Of a stretch of DNA of 64,000 bases, positions 18,373 to 27,940 are shown in pieces. The stretch's first letter is position 1. Each line of letters opens with the position of its first letter. The DNA lies in contig NZ_CANLYD010000001.1 in assembly GCF_947495315.1 (NCBI RefSeq), positions 496,001 to 560,000 of the forward strand, given 5' to 3'. The translations under genes were made by a program, and so were the position numbers. Source of the stretch: an uncultured Aquimarina sp. Lineage in GTDB: Bacteria; Bacteroidota; Bacteroidia; Flavobacteriales; Flavobacteriaceae. The notes under the pieces are model-generated. The model saw nothing but the letters and a program-made list of their open reading frames with translations. It was not told the DNA's origin and ran no database searches.

Positions 18373-19683
18373 TTATTTCTTAGCCTTTAATGGCTGAATA
18401 TTTCCGCATAACATCCAAACACTTGCCAGTACTATTAAGGTCAAAACAGCTCCAACTATGAATGCTGGGGTGTAATTTCCTCCAGCAGTTAACGTAGAGA
18501 CTAATGCGGTAAGACCTACACCAGCAAACTTTGCTGACATTCCAGACAAACCAGAGAGCGTCCCAACTGTCTTTTTACCAAATAAGTCGCTCGGTAATGT
18601 CTGTATATTTCCAATAGCTGTTTGAAATCCAAAAAGTATAACAGCCATAATTATTACCGCATTGACAGGGCTTCCGGGATCGGATAGCAAATAGAAACAA
18701 GGAAGCATAATTAAACAGCCTAGGGTAATAACAAACTTTCTGGTTTTATTAATATTCCAACCTGATTTAATACGATTTTGTGCTAAAAGTCCTCCAAACC
18801 ATGCACCAACCATTGCTCCAACATAGGGCACCCAACCATATATTCCGACGGCTTTAACATCCATACCATATACTTCTGATAGATAAATAGGAATCCAGAA
18901 TACAAAAAGCCACCATATCGGATCGATTGCTGCTGAGGCAAAGATTACGCCCCAACTCTCTTTATGAGATAGCATTTTACCAGTTTCTGGATTGTACTCA
19001 TCAAGTTCATTTTCATTTTCATTTTGATCTACATTTCCCGATTTCGATTTGTCAAGAATATAATTTCTCTCTTTTTCAGTAAGCCATGGGTGCTTTCCTG
19101 GTGGTGCTTTCATAATTAGCATCCATGGAATCAACCATAGTAATCCCATAACTCCGATAATTATAAATATCATTTGCCAACTAAAATGAATGGTCATAAA
19201 AGCGATGGCAGGAATTGATATGATACCTCCAATGGCAGCACCTGAGTTGAAAATTCCTTGGGCAAAAGCACGTTCCTTAGCTGGGAACCACTCTGCATTT
19301 GCTTTTGCAGCACCAGGCCAATTTCCTGCTTCAGCAACTCCTAAAATAGATCTGAAGATCGAAAAACTCAGAAAGCCCTTTGCTAATGCGTGCAATGCAG
19401 TTGCTAAAGACCAAAAACCTATTGAAATAGCGAAACCTAACCGTGTACCTATTTTGTCAAAAATCTTTCCAAAAATAGCTTGACCAAAAGCGTAGGAAAA
19501 TAAGAAAATAGATGAGATCCAGCCGTATATATCTTTTCGTTCGTCTGTAGACTTATCTGGATATAATTCTTCGGCAATATCTGGCCATAATACACTAAGC
19601 GATTGTCTGTCGATGTAATTAATCACGGTAGCTAAGGCAATTAATCCTATAACCCACCAACGTAATCCTTTTAATTTGGTCAT
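18373..19683 (-). CDS. MFS transporter, hexuronate/ExuT-like
   Basis: A 436-residue major facilitator with about twelve membrane segments. The N-terminus LRWWVIGLIALATVINYIDR and the loop GKIFDKIGTRLGF (MFS motif A) are typical of the anion:cation symporter/ExuT group. A long charged central loop (about 205-240, KSGNVDQNENENELDEYNP) separates the halves. It should bring DEH or unsaturated uronate from the periplasm into the cytoplasm. It is 4 bp from kdgF and 66 bp from the reductase gene. Confidence 0.9.
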   Translation of the reverse strand: MTKLKGLRWWVIGLIALATVINYIDRQSLSVLWPDIAEELYPDKSTDERKDIYGWISSIFLFSYAFGQAIFGKIFDKIGTRLGFAISIGFWSLATALHALAKGFLSFSIFRSILGVAEAGNWPGAAKANAEWFPAKERAFAQGIFNSGAAIGGIISIPAIAFMTIHFSWQMIFIIIGVMGLLWLIPWMLIMKAPPGKHPWLTEKERNYILDKSKSGNVDQNENENELDEYNPETGKMLSHKESWGVIFASAAIDPIWWLFVFWIPIYLSEVYGMDVKAVGIYGWVPYVGAMVGAWFGGLLAQNRIKSGWNINKTRKFVITLGCLIMLPCFYLLSDPGSPVNAVIIMAVILFGFQTAIGNIQTLPSDLFGKKTVGTLSGLSGMSAKFAGVGLTALVSTLTAGGNYTPAFIVGAVLTLIVLASVWMLCGNIQPLKAKK

Positions 19684-19687
19684 CTAA

Positions 19688-20056
19688 TTACTTTTTTTGA
19701 TGTGAAATTTCTAAAAAATCTTCTCTGATTGGACTAAATACATCAATAAGAACTCCAGCTTCAAGACAGACAGCTCCGTGAGGAACATTTGGTGGAATAA
19801 AAAATCCATCACCGGCATTTAATACTTTTTTTTCTTCTCCAATAGTAACCTCAAAGCTTCCTGATTCTACATAGGTTGTTTGAGAATGGAAATGGTCATG
19901 GATATATCCTATAGCTCCTTTTTCGAAGTCTACTTTTACCATCATTATGTTCACATCATAACCGATCATCTGACGCTTAATACCTTCGGCGGCTTGTTCC
20001 CAGGGTTTATCTTTTGTAACAAAAAATACGTCGCTTTTTATTTTTGAATAGCTCAT
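19688..20056 (-). CDS. kdgF: KdgF cupin, opens unsaturated uronates
   Basis: A 122-residue single-domain cupin. Metal ligands are seen in GYIHDHFHSQTTYVESG (the H-x-H plus E pattern) and in the second motif PPNVPHG. KdgF proteins convert 4,5-unsaturated uronate monomers from lyases into the linear ketone, which would feed the reductase encoded two genes downstream. Length matches the family (about 110-130). It is 3 bp from the PL17 gene. Confidence 0.9.
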   Translation of the reverse strand: MSYSKIKSDVFFVTKDKPWEQAAEGIKRQMIGYDVNIMMVKVDFEKGAIGYIHDHFHSQTTYVESGSFEVTIGEEKKVLNAGDGFFIPPNVPHGAVCLEAGVLIDVFSPIREDFLEISHQKK

Positions 20057-20059
20057 TGT

Positions 20060-22321
20060 TTAGTTGGTTTTTAGATTATAATTTCCTGTCCATTGATATT
20101 CTTGGTCATCAACGGTTATTTGATGTTGTTTGTGTGGGTCGTGTTCTTGATTTACAATTGCTAAAGTGTACTTTTCATCATTTTTGAATATAACTTTAAC
20201 GATCGTATAATTATCATCAGAATAGACTAACTGAATAGTACTAACATCAGAATGCGGATTTTGAACCGATTCCAGTTTCGGATCAAAATTTCCGTGAGGT
20301 TCTATAACATTTATGAACACGTGATCTTTTTTATTACTTTCTCTTAGCATATAAGAAGCATCATTTCTTAGGTTGAAATCAGGATCATTAGCTCCTAATC
20401 TGGAAAAAACCATCTTACTTTCTGGACTTATAAGACTGGAAATAGAGTAGAAGCGATTTTGGTTTAACCAAGTTAACGTGGCAAAATTTTGATCACTTTT
20501 ACCTTCAGCTAGTTTCCATAAATGTTGGTATCCATTTTTAGCACCTAATTCGGACAATGTATTTTCTTTTATATACTCAAAATTAGTTTCCATTATATGT
20601 CCTTGGTACATAAAGTTAAGGTCATATTGATGTGCTTCTTTAGATTTAATAGCATAGACATCAATGATGAAAGGAGGTCTTTCTGTAGCTTGATTTTTAA
20701 TCATGGTTATTGTCCTTTGCATTTTAACTCCTTCATACCCATTCTCTTCTTTTGCACTAACAATTTGAAGATTTGAATCTTTTAGATTCGAAAATAGTAG
20801 TTTTGGACTTACTTTACTTGATGCTTTTACATTAGCTCCGAATTGAGAAGTTTCATCTACTGTGACTGTATTATGAGCTATAGTTTGCTTTGCCCATGTT
20901 TTGTTCTCAGGTAAGTAGCGTCCACCTTTTTTAGACTCTACATTAAGAAATCTTGCAGCGCCATAATCTTGTAGTATTTCTTTTTTACCATCATATAAGA
21001 ATAAAGAAAGTCTATCAAAATGGCCATGTCCCATTCCCTGAGATGCAAATTTAAAAACAGAAGTAATTTTCTCATCTTTTTTTCCATTCGGCATTCTTAA
21101 TAATGCTAATCCACCATCTTCTCCATCTTTTCCATCTGTAATTAGTAATGGCTTTTTTTCATAGGCTTTTGGCTTAAAGCTTTTTAATGCTTTAGCAACT
21201 TCTAATCCTGCACCTGAGATACTAACTTTTTCATGTGCTAAGGTAATAGGCAATAGCGAGCTATCTTTATAATAGGCGTATGCAATATTGCTGGCAAATA
21301 TCAATTCACTGGTTAAATAGTTCTTTTCTTTTAATGCATCATTAAAAGGAAAAAATGCTCCATTTTCATCAGTTAGTTGCAATACTGTGGTTACCGCTTT
21401 ACCTAATAATTGATCTCGGTATTCAAAGATTTTTAGATCAGGTTGGTTGATCTGAATGGCTTGAGCGAAAAGCATAAAAGGCATCATAGCATATCGCTGA
21501 TAATATGGACCTTCAGAATAATATCCTTCTGGTGAAAAAAGCATATCTATTTGTTTAAGAAAGCCAGTTTCTTTATCCTTATTACTTCCGTACAGAGCAC
21601 GGTCTACCATATCCTGATCTTTGAGAACATATCCAGTCATACCAACGCCCGCTACTGCCCAGGTTCCATGATTATGTATTTTATTAAAGGTTTTTTTAGA
21701 ATCCACACTAATAAATTCTGCTATTTTCTTAAAAACATTATTTTCAATTATTGTTTTGTTTTCTTTAGAAATAGCATCGCTTACCAGATTATAAGCTTGT
21801 ATGGAATTAACCAGCCAAACACTTTCATTTAGTCCTTGCCAGAAAAGTTTTCCGGCTGGATGATTTTCTTTGCTTTTAGGATGTAAAGGTAGTTTAGGGT
21901 ACATTTCGGCATATCCTAATAACATATCCGTTACAAATTCGGAATATTTAGTATCTCCGGTAATTATGTATGCAATTCCTGCGGAATACATTTCTCCATA
22001 ATTACGTTTGTGTTTTTCGTGTGTATATCCACCACCTGGATCTTTAGGCATAGGTATTTCTACACCATTAAGAATTGCTTTATCTGCTTTTTTCTGATGT
22101 TGATCAAAAGAGGTTTTTAAAACTTTGTTTTTAGCTAATAACCCTTTGATCTCTTCTGCTTCAGAAGTAGATAACGAAAGCACGGGCTTTTGATTTTTGA
22201 GCTCCGTTTTGTTTTCTGTTTTACCTTCTTGATTACAGCTAAAACTTAGAACACCTATGATTAGGGTTAGGCAAAGAATGCCTAACCTTAACCGTTTAGT
22301 ATGTGAAGGTGATTGGATCAT
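20060..22321 (-). CDS. PL17 oligoalginate lyase (lipoprotein)
   Basis: A 753-residue exolytic alginate lyase of family PL17, releasing unsaturated monomers from alginate oligomers. The signal carries a lipobox VLSFSC (Cys29), so it is membrane-anchored in the periplasm or outer membrane. The N-terminal alpha/alpha toroid holds the catalytic NKIHNHGTW (N217, H218) and YYSEGPYYQRY with Y274 a likely catalytic Tyr. The C-terminal heparinase II/III-like beta domain has GMGHGHFDRLS with a conserved His. Length fits the family. It works downstream of the PL6 enzyme and upstream of KdgF. Confidence 0.93.
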   Translation of the reverse strand: MIQSPSHTKRLRLGILCLTLIIGVLSFSCNQEGKTENKTELKNQKPVLSLSTSEAEEIKGLLAKNKVLKTSFDQHQKKADKAILNGVEIPMPKDPGGGYTHEKHKRNYGEMYSAGIAYIITGDTKYSEFVTDMLLGYAEMYPKLPLHPKSKENHPAGKLFWQGLNESVWLVNSIQAYNLVSDAISKENKTIIENNVFKKIAEFISVDSKKTFNKIHNHGTWAVAGVGMTGYVLKDQDMVDRALYGSNKDKETGFLKQIDMLFSPEGYYSEGPYYQRYAMMPFMLFAQAIQINQPDLKIFEYRDQLLGKAVTTVLQLTDENGAFFPFNDALKEKNYLTSELIFASNIAYAYYKDSSLLPITLAHEKVSISGAGLEVAKALKSFKPKAYEKKPLLITDGKDGEDGGLALLRMPNGKKDEKITSVFKFASQGMGHGHFDRLSLFLYDGKKEILQDYGAARFLNVESKKGGRYLPENKTWAKQTIAHNTVTVDETSQFGANVKASSKVSPKLLFSNLKDSNLQIVSAKEENGYEGVKMQRTITMIKNQATERPPFIIDVYAIKSKEAHQYDLNFMYQGHIMETNFEYIKENTLSELGAKNGYQHLWKLAEGKSDQNFATLTWLNQNRFYSISSLISPESKMVFSRLGANDPDFNLRNDASYMLRESNKKDHVFINVIEPHGNFDPKLESVQNPHSDVSTIQLVYSDDNYTIVKVIFKNDEKYTLAIVNQEHDPHKQHQITVDDQEYQWTGNYNLKTN

Positions 22322-22373
22322 TTTTCTATTTTTTAGAAACTATTCTTCTTTTCTAGATATTGATTTTGTTATC

Positions 22374-23924
22374 TTAACCTTGATCTTTCCAGTTAGTTTG
22401 ATCTGTAATTGAAGCTGCTGAGTAATCTACAGCTCCAAATTCTGTTAGTACGCGGTCTGTTACGATTATCCAGTCGTAATCAGCTGATCTAGGAATATTA
22501 TCTGATGAACTACCAGCGGTAAGGCGTAAGTGGAATCTAGAAAAATCAGCTGCACTATCCATAAATCCATTAAGTCTTACAGCAACTAATACCCATTCTC
22601 CTCCTGTATCTAAAAGAGGACCGTTAGATTCTCTACGTTGAGCACTCGAAGTTCCTAAGTAAATTTTAGTTCTACAATTTGCGCCATTGATTCTTAACCA
22701 AAAATGTAATACAGGATTTCCTCCAAACCTACCAGCCGGATCTAATAAAGCTGCTGATTCTTCTCCCATTTCTTCGGTACCAAAATCATCACTAAAATCA
22801 TAACAATATATAGATGCTAATGTACTAGTTGTAGCTTTGGGATAATCTAAGTGTAAATATCTACTTCCAAAAGACTCTGTCATTCCGGTAAATCTTGGTT
22901 GCTCTGCTTCTTCTTCTCCTAATGACAATACAACTTCGGTAGGATCCCCATTTTTATTATCTCTTACAGTTTCAAGAGCTTTGGTATCAAAATCGTAATA
23001 TTCGTAATATGGCCCATTAATATATGGTATGTTAAATACAGTTTGGCGCATTTCAGTATCAGTTATAATAACTTCTGAGATACCTGTTGTTACTCCGGAT
23101 GGAACCATAAAAGTCAATTCAGTTGGTGTTGTAGTAATTGTTGCTTCGATACCATCAATTGTTACAGATGTTGTAAAATTAATATTATCTCCAGTAATTG
23201 TTACCATATTATCTCTAGTCATTATTCTAGGTATGTTGTCTGGTTCTGGTGTTGGAATATTCACTAGAAAAGAAGGACTCAATTCTTGTGCAATTTCCCC
23301 ACTATTACTATTGTAAGTTAAATTTACTGCAACAGGGGCTAAAGTTCCTGGATTTGGAACTGTGACTACTATTACACCATTTTCTTGAAAAGATATCACA
23401 CCAGCAACTCCTCCAAACGTAACGCTCGATACTACACCAAGATTGGCGCCTTCTATAATTAATAGGTCGTTTGCTGTAGCTTCACTTGGTATTGCGCTTG
23501 TTACAGAGGGTACAGGATATGATACAGTTAAACTTTCTGTAGAGGTAGCCGTAAATTCTAAGTTTTCTGCACCTTGTCTACTTAAATCATTAATAAGTAC
23601 AATTGGTCCTGAGACAACTGCAGGGTCAATTCTAAGTAAAATTTGAGTGTCACTAATCTTACTTTTAATTTCTGTAGGTATACCACCAATAGTTGCTCTA
23701 TCCACGAATTGTAGAAACTCTCCTTCTACAAGTACTTCTTCAAGTATTTCTGCGCTTGATGGAGAAAAACTAGAGATTATCGGAGTAGCGGATTCAATTT
23801 CTTCTACAGTTTGATCCACTTCTATATCCGCATCACAAGATGAGGATATTACAAATATCAACATTAAACAGAAAACCAATAGCCCTGCTAAGATTCTCTT
23901 GAAAGATGCTTCGTAATTTTTCAT
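22374..23924 (-). CDS. TIG/IPT-domain surface glycan-binding lipoprotein
   Basis: A 516-residue lipoprotein (lipobox SSSC near residue 30). Residues about 45-310 form three IPT/TIG immunoglobulin-like repeats (TPIISSFSPSSAEILE, PSVTSAIPSEATANDLLI, and a third near IPRIMTRDNMVTITG). The C-terminal 200 residues resemble a jelly-roll sugar-binding domain, with WLRINGANCRTKIYLG and a closing YDWIIVTD. In PULs such proteins are SusE/F-like surface glycan binders. It sits between the PL6 and PL17 genes. Alginate binding is inferred from context. Confidence 0.82.
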   Translation of the reverse strand: MKNYEASFKRILAGLLVFCLMLIFVISSSCDADIEVDQTVEEIESATPIISSFSPSSAEILEEVLVEGEFLQFVDRATIGGIPTEIKSKISDTQILLRIDPAVVSGPIVLINDLSRQGAENLEFTATSTESLTVSYPVPSVTSAIPSEATANDLLIIEGANLGVVSSVTFGGVAGVISFQENGVIVVTVPNPGTLAPVAVNLTYNSNSGEIAQELSPSFLVNIPTPEPDNIPRIMTRDNMVTITGDNINFTTSVTIDGIEATITTTPTELTFMVPSGVTTGISEVIITDTEMRQTVFNIPYINGPYYEYYDFDTKALETVRDNKNGDPTEVVLSLGEEEAEQPRFTGMTESFGSRYLHLDYPKATTSTLASIYCYDFSDDFGTEEMGEESAALLDPAGRFGGNPVLHFWLRINGANCRTKIYLGTSSAQRRESNGPLLDTGGEWVLVAVRLNGFMDSAADFSRFHLRLTAGSSSDNIPRSADYDWIIVTDRVLTEFGAVDYSAASITDQTNWKDQG

Positions 23925-23942
23925 AATTCTATGGTGTTAATT

Positions 23943-26360
23943 TTATTTTTTTGCTTCCCACTTCAATCCGATACGTTGCGTTTTAAGTAACGGCGATTTC
24001 TCACTTGGAATGAAATTGTTTTTATCTTCCCATTTTGGGTTTTTATACATTACATCTGTAGCAGATGCTCCTTTTGTTATTTTTACAGTACCGCAGTCAA
24101 AAATGACACAGTTACTAATACTATTTTTGTTTCCTTTTAGATTGACAGGATTCACAACTTTGTAGCTTTTTTCGAATACTGAGTTTTTGATGTCAACTGA
24201 TACAATACCTTTATTTCTTATTACCGTACCTTTTTCTGTATTACCTATATTACTGAATACCGAATTGTCAATTATAAGTTTTCCTCCTAAAGTTGACTCA
24301 TCAGTTCCACCTCGATAATAGTTCACAGCCCATTGATCGATATCCTTAAAAATTGTATTATCGATATGTACTACTTGAGCACTGTATTTTCCGTTATCAT
24401 CTTTTTCTTCAGATAGATTAATACCTCTATAAGCATTTTCAATTCTGGAATTGACAATACTAACGGTATCAGCAAAGGTTCCTTTATAGGCTTTGTATAT
24501 GCTGCCACCTTTTTTGTTTTTAAAGCCATGAATATGACAATTATCAATAAATACAGAATAAGCCTCAGATATACCTTTGTCAGGAGAGACAACCGCATAT
24601 TTTATTGGAGTACTTAAGTCTCCTGATATTTCAAGGTTATTTAATCGTAAGGTATTACCTCTTTCAACTCTAAAGAAATAAGTCGGATTTTTTTCTAATC
24701 CTTCTTTTACTTTTAATAAAGGTTTTTTGTCTTTAGACTTTCCCTGAATAGTAACACTAGTCGAAACTTTTATTCCTTTTTCTAAAATATATTCTCCCGA
24801 TTTTAAATTAAGGATACTACCAAAAGAAGCTTTTTTTAGTGCTTTTCGCAAAGTCCCTACACCTGGTTCTACTTCAATAATTTCGGGTTCTACTATTGTT
24901 TTCTGAGGTGCTACTTTAGAATCCCATGAAGTACCGCTTTTTAAAACAAGTGCCTTCGGAAGCTTATTATTTCCAAGATTATATGCTCCGGCAACAAAAG
25001 TGTCTCTCTTTGTTCCAGTGATGTCAAGTTTGGTCGGCTTACCTTCAGGTTTGGAATTTTTGATTAATTCCTCATTGATAGTTTTTGGAATGTAGAGAAT
25101 ATCATCTAAAGTATCCCAGTTCACTTTAACCTTTGCAAAACCTGATTGATTAAAACTTTTTTCAGAATCAAGAATATTCCCATAGAATTTAAAGCCATCT
25201 AATTTATCATGTACTGCTGCAATATCACCGTTTTTATCATTGAAAATTAGATTGTTAGCGAAAACTGTATTTATGGGTGCTAATGATCTTTCCTCATCTT
25301 TTCCTGCACAAAACTGAATTGGAGAACAATTAATAATAGTGTTATTCTGAATAGAAACATCTTTTACCTGATGGTACCTGTTGGCAGGACTATTAGGTAC
25401 ACCATTCATAACTACGATTGGACCTCTAAAGCCGTCACCAGTAAGATTCATCATCAAATTATTTCTCACAACATGACCTGCATTAATAATTCTAACACCT
25501 CCTGTATTGGGTTTTTGATTTCCAATAAAAACGTTGCTTTCTATTAAGCATTTATTCCCATGTCTTAAAGTCAATACACCTTCACTTTCTAAAAAAAGAT
25601 TGTTACGATATACGTTATCACAAGATTTGTTAGAAATAATTTCTACTTCTCCATTACATTTTTCAAAAACATTATCTTCTACAATAGTTCTGGATGATAA
25701 TAAGGAATTTTTACTCGTTCCAATTCTTATTGTTTCACCGCCATTAAACCCTAAAGGAGGTCTTTCTCCAAAATAATTATGATCAATTCTATGATTGTTA
25801 TTGATGTGCTCTTCACCTTTTAGCCAAACGACTAGAGTAGTACCTGAGTTAGTCTTGCCGGCAAAATAGTTGTGATCTACTCTATTGTTCTTACCCCAAA
25901 CACTTATCCATTTATAATCAGTTGCTTTGGAGTTTGGATTATAATAGGTAATAGCACAATCAGTTAATCTAGAATGAGTTGCGAATTCTTTAGAGTTTAT
26001 TCTAAAGGAGATTACAGATTTACCTGAAGTATAGCCATTCTTAAACCATAAACCTTTAACTACGATATGAGTCCCAGCTATTTTTAAGCTAGAGTCTCCG
26101 GTAATGAATACTTTACCGGATTCTTCTGCTTCAATTATAATTGGCTTTCCTGAGTTCCCTTGACCTTTTACTACTAATTTTACATCCTTCCATTCTCCAT
26201 TTTTTAGTATAATGCGATCGCCTGCTTTTACAGATTGTATAGCTGTATTGAATTCATCAATAGTAGCTACTTTAATCTCATTAGCAAAACCTATGCATCC
26301 AATAAAAAATAGTTGGATTGACACTATAATAGTAATGATATGTTGTTTGGTTTTAAACAT
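23943..26360 (-). CDS. PL6 alginate lyase, two beta-helix domains
   Basis: An 805-residue exported lyase with signal peptide ending near GCIGFANE (residue 27). The N-terminal right-handed beta-helix has PL6 hallmarks: RVDHNYFAGK (160-169), RIDHNYFGERPPLGFNGGETIRIG (191-214), and the catalytic pair K245 (SNKSCDN) and R266 (LTLRHGN). The region from about 490 to 800 is a second parallel beta-helix, as in two-domain PL6 enzymes. It cleaves alginate, often the MG or poly-G blocks. Its start overlaps the SusD stop by 1 nt (TAATG). Confidence 0.93.
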   Translation of the reverse strand: MFKTKQHIITIIVSIQLFFIGCIGFANEIKVATIDEFNTAIQSVKAGDRIILKNGEWKDVKLVVKGQGNSGKPIIIEAEESGKVFITGDSSLKIAGTHIVVKGLWFKNGYTSGKSVISFRINSKEFATHSRLTDCAITYYNPNSKATDYKWISVWGKNNRVDHNYFAGKTNSGTTLVVWLKGEEHINNNHRIDHNYFGERPPLGFNGGETIRIGTSKNSLLSSRTIVEDNVFEKCNGEVEIISNKSCDNVYRNNLFLESEGVLTLRHGNKCLIESNVFIGNQKPNTGGVRIINAGHVVRNNLMMNLTGDGFRGPIVVMNGVPNSPANRYHQVKDVSIQNNTIINCSPIQFCAGKDEERSLAPINTVFANNLIFNDKNGDIAAVHDKLDGFKFYGNILDSEKSFNQSGFAKVKVNWDTLDDILYIPKTINEELIKNSKPEGKPTKLDITGTKRDTFVAGAYNLGNNKLPKALVLKSGTSWDSKVAPQKTIVEPEIIEVEPGVGTLRKALKKASFGSILNLKSGEYILEKGIKVSTSVTIQGKSKDKKPLLKVKEGLEKNPTYFFRVERGNTLRLNNLEISGDLSTPIKYAVVSPDKGISEAYSVFIDNCHIHGFKNKKGGSIYKAYKGTFADTVSIVNSRIENAYRGINLSEEKDDNGKYSAQVVHIDNTIFKDIDQWAVNYYRGGTDESTLGGKLIIDNSVFSNIGNTEKGTVIRNKGIVSVDIKNSVFEKSYKVVNPVNLKGNKNSISNCVIFDCGTVKITKGASATDVMYKNPKWEDKNNFIPSEKSPLLKTQRIGLKWEAKK

Positions 26361-27853
26361 TAATAACCTATGTTTTGAGCTAAGTTAGGGTTTAGATCGA
26401 TTTCTCTTTGTGGTATCGGTAATAGTAACTGAAAATCAGAAATGGGACTTGCGTCAAGATCTGGATTATCAGGGTTGTTATATGCAAACTCGTTAACAAA
26501 GTGCTCATTTATTACTGTTAATGCTCTATTAGTTCTTAAAAGATCAAAGAATCTGTGATTTTCGAAAGCAAATTCCAAACGGCGTTCATTTTCTAAAGCA
26601 AGTCTAAAAGCAAAACTTGAACTTACGTCGGATTCAACTATAGCTGTTAGACCAGCTCGCACTCTTACTTTATTTAGTTCGATTAAAGCTTCTGGAATTC
26701 CTCGGGCATCTACATAAGCTTCAGAAAGCATTAATAGCACATCAGCAAATCGTGTAATAGGCCAATCTACATCTCCATCATCTAGTGCATTAAAATCTGA
26801 GTTATATTTTGTTACATGTTTATTAAAGATTTCAGTTCCATTGGTGGCTATGTAACTATCAGCCATAGATGAAAGTTTTCTTTGATCACCAGTTTCATAA
26901 AGATCAGATATATCTTCAGTTGGAACATTAAGTCCATCACCATTACCAAAAACTACATTACCATCACTTTGTAAAGGAGCAAAAAAGTTAGGGAAAGGAG
27001 ATCCTAAACCAATAAGCCCTTGTTCATAGCGGACTGAAAAAATAACTTCATTGTTTAGTTCATTACCAGGTTCGAAAAGATCATCATAATTTGTTATAAG
27101 ATCATTTATTCCTCTGTCTCTAACATATTCTAGCTGAGTGATTGCTGCTTCTAAATCTCTTGTAGGACTTGATAAATGAACTTTTCCTAATATGGTTCTA
27201 GCTGCAATTCCTGTTGCTCTCCCGAATTCTGAATCATCATATTCTTCAGGTAAAAGTGTTATTGCATCTTCTAAGTCTTGAATAATAAAAGGATATACTT
27301 CCGATTGAGGTCTACGAGATAATTGAAAGCCTTCTTCACCTATTAATACCCTATCAACAATTACAATACTTCCATATAATCGTGTTAAGTTAAAATGCAT
27401 TAATGCTCTTAGGAATTTGGCCTCGCCTTCGTATTGATTTCTTAAGTCTTGATCCTCTGCAACATCTAGATTCGCAAGAATTCTATTTGCCAAAGCAATA
27501 GTTTTATAACAATTAGCGTAATATGCTTGATTTATGGAGTTATTAGTATCTACCGTTAAGCGATCTAATGTAAAACGAGGTGCATCTGATTCTGGAGATC
27601 TATCAGGGTTGGTAAATGTATTATCAGAACGAAGTTCTGTGATATTCCATTCTACAGACATTACATCATATAGTCCAGAATATGAAGCTATTACTCCTCT
27701 GTTTAATTCTTCTTGGTTTTGATAGAAGTTGTCATCCGATCTAAAGGAAATTACATCTTCTTCAAGATCACAGGACACCATTAGTAACGTCAAGGACAAT
27801 GCATAAATATTAAAATTTATGAATCTGTTTGGAAGTTTAAAAATATGTTTCAT
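26360..27853 (-). CDS. SusD/RagB-type surface glycan-binding lipoprotein
   Basis: A 497-residue SusD-family lipoprotein (lipobox LLMVSC, Cys about 28). The N-terminal TPR-like region contains FLRALMHFNLTRLYG (about 147-161), the typical SusD motif. The C-terminal region has the RFADVLLMLSEAY motif and the ending LLPIPQREIDLNPNLAQN. It forms the lid of the SusC channel and captures alginate oligomers at the surface. It is 87 bp from susC and directly overlaps the PL6 gene. Confidence 0.94.
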   Translation of the reverse strand: MKHIFKLPNRFINFNIYALSLTLLMVSCDLEEDVISFRSDDNFYQNQEELNRGVIASYSGLYDVMSVEWNITELRSDNTFTNPDRSPESDAPRFTLDRLTVDTNNSINQAYYANCYKTIALANRILANLDVAEDQDLRNQYEGEAKFLRALMHFNLTRLYGSIVIVDRVLIGEEGFQLSRRPQSEVYPFIIQDLEDAITLLPEEYDDSEFGRATGIAARTILGKVHLSSPTRDLEAAITQLEYVRDRGINDLITNYDDLFEPGNELNNEVIFSVRYEQGLIGLGSPFPNFFAPLQSDGNVVFGNGDGLNVPTEDISDLYETGDQRKLSSMADSYIATNGTEIFNKHVTKYNSDFNALDDGDVDWPITRFADVLLMLSEAYVDARGIPEALIELNKVRVRAGLTAIVESDVSSSFAFRLALENERRLEFAFENHRFFDLLRTNRALTVINEHFVNEFAYNNPDNPDLDASPISDFQLLLPIPQREIDLNPNLAQNIGY

Positions 27854-27940
27854 TATGTATATTTTTTAATCAATATTTCAATATTATATTAATAGCCTTA
27901 GCCAATAATATGTATGAATTTGACAATAATTAATTACCAT

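Noticed and set aside
23029..23316. Plus-strand ORF of 95 codons opposite the TIG lipoprotein gene
   Set aside because: It is an antisense frame of repetitive TIG strands with valine/isoleucine-rich composition only. No sign of a real gene.
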